A stretch of DNA of 22,294 nt from contig MNCI01030517.1 of the NCBI GenBank assembly GCA_015680685.1, positions 287,408 through 309,701 of the forward strand, given 5' to 3'. Both the position numbers and the translations under genes were made by a program. The notes below the pieces were generated by a model. That model was given only the letters and a program-made list of their open reading frames with translations, searched no databases and was not told the DNA's origin. Shown here piece after piece: positions 19,200-22,294 of this stretch. The DNA is from Gnetum montanum (taxonomy: Eukaryota > Streptophyta > Gnetopsida > Gnetales > Gnetaceae). How positions within the stretch are numbered: the stretch's first letter is position 1; each line of letters opens with the position of its first letter.

Positions 19200-19860
19200 C
19201 CGTTTGTACTTTGAAATTTCTTAACTGCGAACGTAATTCCCTCTCACTTTTCAACAGACCAGACTTTCTGTCAATTCTGGTCAGGAAAATCGGAGAACAT
19301 CTCTTTGTAACTCATAAGATGACATTGGAGGGGCCACACTGCGGCCAAGCCAAGCACAAAGAAAAAGATGACAGAGGCCCAGGGCCATGGCATCACTGCG
19401 ATTGCACATGCCCCTGCGCCTCCTTCGATGAGCGCTCAGAAATCGTCTTGTCTTGGAGTTCTGTGTGGGCAGCTCATAAAAATTGCAGACACTTCATTAA
19501 AAGGAGCAATGTCCCAAGCAAAAAAACATGTAACCGTCTCTTCCTCCGCACAGGAGGCAATAGCCAGCCAGGAAGCTAGTGGGTGTGCCTCAACTCTCTG
19601 TCTACGAGGCGCGCCCAGACGTGGACGGAGGTGAAAACAGAAGAGGCTGACGAGGCGCGCCCAGACGTGGACGGAGGTGAAAACAGAAGAGGCTCGATGT
19701 CAGCCTGACAGCAACTCGGGAAGGGCCTCTTCAGGCACGGTTGGAGATGAATAAGTGGCAGACTGCGTGGCGCACATAGGTCGCGCAAGGCAGGAAATGA
19801 CAGATGCAATGCCAGACAGTCACACCTCTAACATGTCTATCAGCAACGGTGGACGTCAGT
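19200..19860. other. GC- and CpG-rich stretch with overlapping ORFs, unrecognised
   Basis: Base composition changes sharply here, with many CG dinucleotides and a GGCGCGCC site in each copy of the internal duplication. Plus-strand frames of 122 codons (19211-19579) and 88 codons (19368-19634) overlap in different frames, and a 77-codon minus frame lies at 19576-19809. None has a recognisable domain, and overlapping frames are expected by chance in GC-rich DNA. A gene 5' region or promoter is the most natural guess. Confidence 0.35.
19604..19694. repeat. 46-bp tandem duplication in the GC-rich stretch
   Basis: The unit beginning ACGAGGCGCGCCCAGACGTG is present twice with a 46-bp period (19604-19649 and 19650-19694) and is identical over at least 45 bp. 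Confidence 0.96.
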
Positions 19861-19966
19861 AATGACAACGTTTTCTTTTTCTCTGTTTCAGCAAACCTCT
19901 CTGGGATTTGATTATGTTCCCAGCCAATTTATTTTCCTGTCCCGAATTTTCCTAGCACTTTTTTGA

Positions 19967-20002
19967 CAACCAAAGATTCATGATCAACCAAAGATTCATG
20001 AT
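19967..20002. repeat. 18-bp tandem duplication
   Basis: CAACCAAAGATTCATGAT occurs twice in a row without mismatch. Confidence 0.95.
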
Positions 20003-20354
20003 CATGAGCTTATTACGTCATTATTAGTCCATTACAAACAATAAAATCAGAGTATCTCACATATGGTGACTAACCCATTCCAACCTTCAATTTACAAATT
20101 TTTTTAATTTAGTTAATATCTAAGAATTAGGTAGCTCAATCCCTACATTTTTATAACACACGTTCTATCCCAATGTTTTATTAGCAACCAGCTCTAAGCT
20201 GTTTTCATTACCCTAAAATTTAGTGATTTCCTATGTTCCAATTGCAGAGATCACATGCATTTTTAAAATGCTCCAAAGTTTATTGTTGCATCGTGTTACA
20301 CCAGTCCATGTCCACACCATTCCAAATGTTATGGAAGGCTAAAAGCTTTAACTG

Positions 20355-20461
20355 TGAGTATAATACGACATTATACAGCTTTACAATGAAACAAATCCAG
20401 AAATTTAACTGAGTATAATACGACATTATACAGCTTTACAATGAAACAAATCCAGAAATTT
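20355..20461. repeat. 55-bp period tandem duplication
   Basis: A segment of about 52 bp starting TGAGTATAATACGACATTAT at 20355 is repeated identically from 20410, with three extra bases between the copies. Confidence 0.96.
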
Positions 20462-20505
20462 CAAGTAATTATGAAAGAGCATGAATGTTTTCAAATGTTG
20501 CCATG

Positions 20506-20600
20506 AATACTTGGTAATAATCTTAATGATGTTTTTCAAAACTCATATCATGTAATACTTGGTAATAATCTTAATGATGTTTTCAAAACTCATAGCATGT
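20506..20600. repeat. 48-bp tandem duplication
   Basis: The unit beginning AATACTTGGTAATAATCTTA at 20506 is repeated from 20554. The copies differ by one T in a T-run and one base near the end. Confidence 0.94.
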
Positions 20601-21168
20601 ATATTTCTACTGTAGAATATTCAGTTTCAGTTTATGAAATGGGAAGAACTAACCCCTGCGCTTGCCCATACAAATTAAAAATTTATCTCCTAATCTTGAT
20701 TCAAGACAAATGTTCAGTTTTTTGCTTGAATATATGTTTTTATTCTTACCAGAAAATGTCAATAAATAAACAAGAAATAGGAGCTAAAAAGTATAAATAG
20801 TAAAAAAAATAAAAATAAAAATTGCTCTGTAGCATAAGTTATGAAGAAATTAATTTTTTTGGATGTTGGCCTTCCGTAAATCATCATGAAGAAATCGCCT
20901 TATGCAAACTGATTTATGAAGTGATCTTAATGGAAGTAAGCCAAAAAATTATTCTTATAAGGTTGCATACATACGGGTGTTGAAAAGCTGTAAAAAGTAC
21001 AATTACTTTCAAATCAAGAAAACCAGCTATATCTTGTCCTTAATTTCTAGATATTGATTAGAGTCAGATTTTAAATTGTTTTCCCTTTAAAAAAGCGCTT
21101 TCGGAAAGCTTAAAAGAGAAGATTTTACCTTTAAATTAGACTGAAAGCCTTTCGGAGTTTCAAGATCC

Positions 21169-21389
21169 ATGGCGACAGTAATATCGATTCAGAAGCTTGT
21201 TGTCTCCACTATTTTTCGCTTCCAGACACAGAGCTATCTGTTCAGAGATCGTGATTACCTTCAACACAGAGCTCTTCTCTTATCCTCCCTTCGCTCAGAT
21301 TTGAGCATTCACCGCATCATCATCATCATCATCACCGTCGTCACCATAGTCATAGCAATGGATATCAATGTCCCTATCATTCAGATGAG
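21169..21389 (+). CDS. Candidate first exon of an unrecognised plus-strand gene
   Basis: An ATG in a favourable plant context (ATCCATGGCG) opens a frame starting MATVISIQKLVVSTIFRFQT that runs to a consensus donor ATGAG|GTAAGG at 21389/21390, ending in phase 2. The N-terminus is basic and hydrophobic with no acidic residue in the first 20, which would suit a mitochondrial or plastid targeting peptide (inference). An ATC repeat near 21318-21339 gives a run of Ile; the next frame reads the same DNA as a His run (HHHHHHH) and then RRHHSHSNGYQCPYHSDE. Which frame is real is uncertain. The remaining exons would lie beyond the window. Confidence 0.4.
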
Positions 21390-22294
21390 GTAAGGACAAG
21401 CGCAAGCACGAGTCCAACTCCAATTGAAACTGAATCTTGTCTTCTTGTCTTTTACGCTCCTACAGTGGCTTACGGGGTCCTCTTTTTCTCTCTCTCCTCT
21501 CTTTTGGTCAAATATCGAGATGATACCAAATAATAGGGCATAAAAAGTCGAAGACAGAATGATGCCGATGACGGAAAACACGTAACGCAAAAGCGCACCT
21601 CCGTCCGCGTCCGTCCTCTTCAAACTCCAGTTCGTTCAGCGGACGTCCCTGAAACGGAGAAGTTGGAGACGATAATGGAATAATGATATGCAAACTTAAT
21701 TATACGCGTCACAGCTTTTCGCTCGAACATTGTACAAAATAACGCATTATAAAAACTGCCAAAAGTGCAAATTCTAGGCAACCTACCGGAAAACTCTCCG
21801 CACGCAAGCAGGAGATTCGTGTCGGATTCGGAATTTGGAATTGCAAGTGGAAGCAAATGACAGATGTACCGACCGAAAGGACAGCTTGTTTTAATGACGC
21901 ACAGGCAGAGACCGGTGCAGTGATTGCCGTCAATAAACAGATAAACAGGCACGGGCACAGACAAGCGGAAGCTGGAATTTAGCGATAATTCTGTATTCTT
22001 CTCTTTTGTTTTGTTCTGCACGCAGAAATGCTAAAAGTAGGCCAAAAATTCTGCCATGTGGCAACGCCAAAAGAGCTCTCCACGTGTAATTGCCACTGAG
22101 ATCCAGATTGAGAGTTTTGAATTCTTGAATGAAAAGTGGAAGGAGTTCTTCGTTTCTGTCCGAAATGAGAAGTGACAAAGCTTATGCTCTCGGTTTTTTG
22201 TTGGAAATTTAAATTTTCCTCCTCACCAGAGAGCTCGGATGTGGAAACAATGTTTCCTTTGTATGTTCGGTACACGTGACTTTTGCCTTGGGGC
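21390..22294. promoter_or_regulatory. CpG-rich flank or intron with two G-box motifs
   Basis: CACGTG cores occur at 22081-22086 and 22273-22278. The second lies in TACACGTGAC, which also fits an ABA-response-type element in plants. Several minus-strand frames of 60-133 codons overlap here in different phases, and none has a recognisable domain. The stretch could be intron 1 of the candidate plus-strand gene or a promoter for a gene outside the window. Confidence 0.35.

Larger units (their letters stand above)
19861..21168. other. AT-rich spacer with three short tandem duplications
   Basis: No coding frame is convincing; the 67-codon plus frame at 20597-20800 has no recognisable features. The duplications are listed separately. 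The last 150 bp before 21169 could be the 5' UTR or promoter of the candidate exon that follows. Confidence 0.45.

Noticed and set aside
21620-22275. Overlapping minus frames of 74-133 codons at the right end
   Set aside because: Four frames overlap in different phases with no recognisable domain, as expected by chance in GC-richer DNA.
1-22294. CRISPR arrays, bacterial operons, complete tRNA or rRNA genes
   Set aside because: There is no spaced direct-repeat array, no ribosome-binding-site-led gene clusters, and no foldable tRNA or rRNA segment. The introns and plant families show a nuclear plant locus.

Overview
The window looks like nuclear DNA of a land plant, probably a seed plant with a large repeat-rich genome; a gymnosperm is my guess. 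The grounds are spliced exons of two plant gene families (a HAK/KUP/KT potassium transporter and ROOT HAIRLESS 1), very AT-rich spacers, many old and heavily mutated LTR-retrotransposon fragments, and one run of 180 N. No complete gene is visible.

Layout. 1-250: a CpG-rich patch with an unrecognised minus-strand ORF. 254-1990: AT-rich spacer. 1997-3155: decayed Ty1/copia fragment (gag zinc knuckle, protease, pre-integrase), plus strand. 3160-4285: AT-rich, unassigned. 4290-5144: one long minus-strand reading frame broken by seven stops but no frameshift, unrecognised. About 5250-9165: decayed Ty3/gypsy polyprotein, plus strand, in the order gag, protease, reverse transcriptase, RNase H, integrase, chromodomain-like tail, followed by a possible 3' LTR (about 9184-9750). 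9752-10004: RNase H tail of a second Ty3/gypsy element. 10197-10423: CT-rich tract and assembly gap. 10880-11130: decayed copia gag on the minus strand. 11130-14168: AT-rich spacer with a hairpin, an unrecognised ORF and a dimeric tRNA-like (SINE-like) repeat.

The main genic part is on the minus strand. At 17422-16677 lie three exons of a HAK/KUP transporter, covering the first three membrane segments. About 1 kb further on, in the same orientation, 15690-14169 holds six exons of an RHL1 homologue, covering the middle and C-terminal parts. The rest of the transporter and the N-terminus of RHL1 were not found. Most exon frames are open. However, two splice junctions in RHL1 and both sides of one KUP intron appear to have lost the invariant G (GT to AT, AG to AA), and one RHL1 exon pair is out of phase. 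The most economical reading is two truncated gene fragments lying side by side, either captured by a transposon or left by rearrangement. A living RHL1 gene with a KUP fragment inside a long intron is a less likely alternative.

The right end (19.2-22.3 kb) is richer in GC and CpG and resembles gene 5' flanks. It has a candidate plus-strand first exon at 21169-21389 with a good start context and a consensus splice donor, and two G-box motifs. Short tandem duplications with 18-55 bp periods are unusually dense between 15.9 and 20.6 kb.
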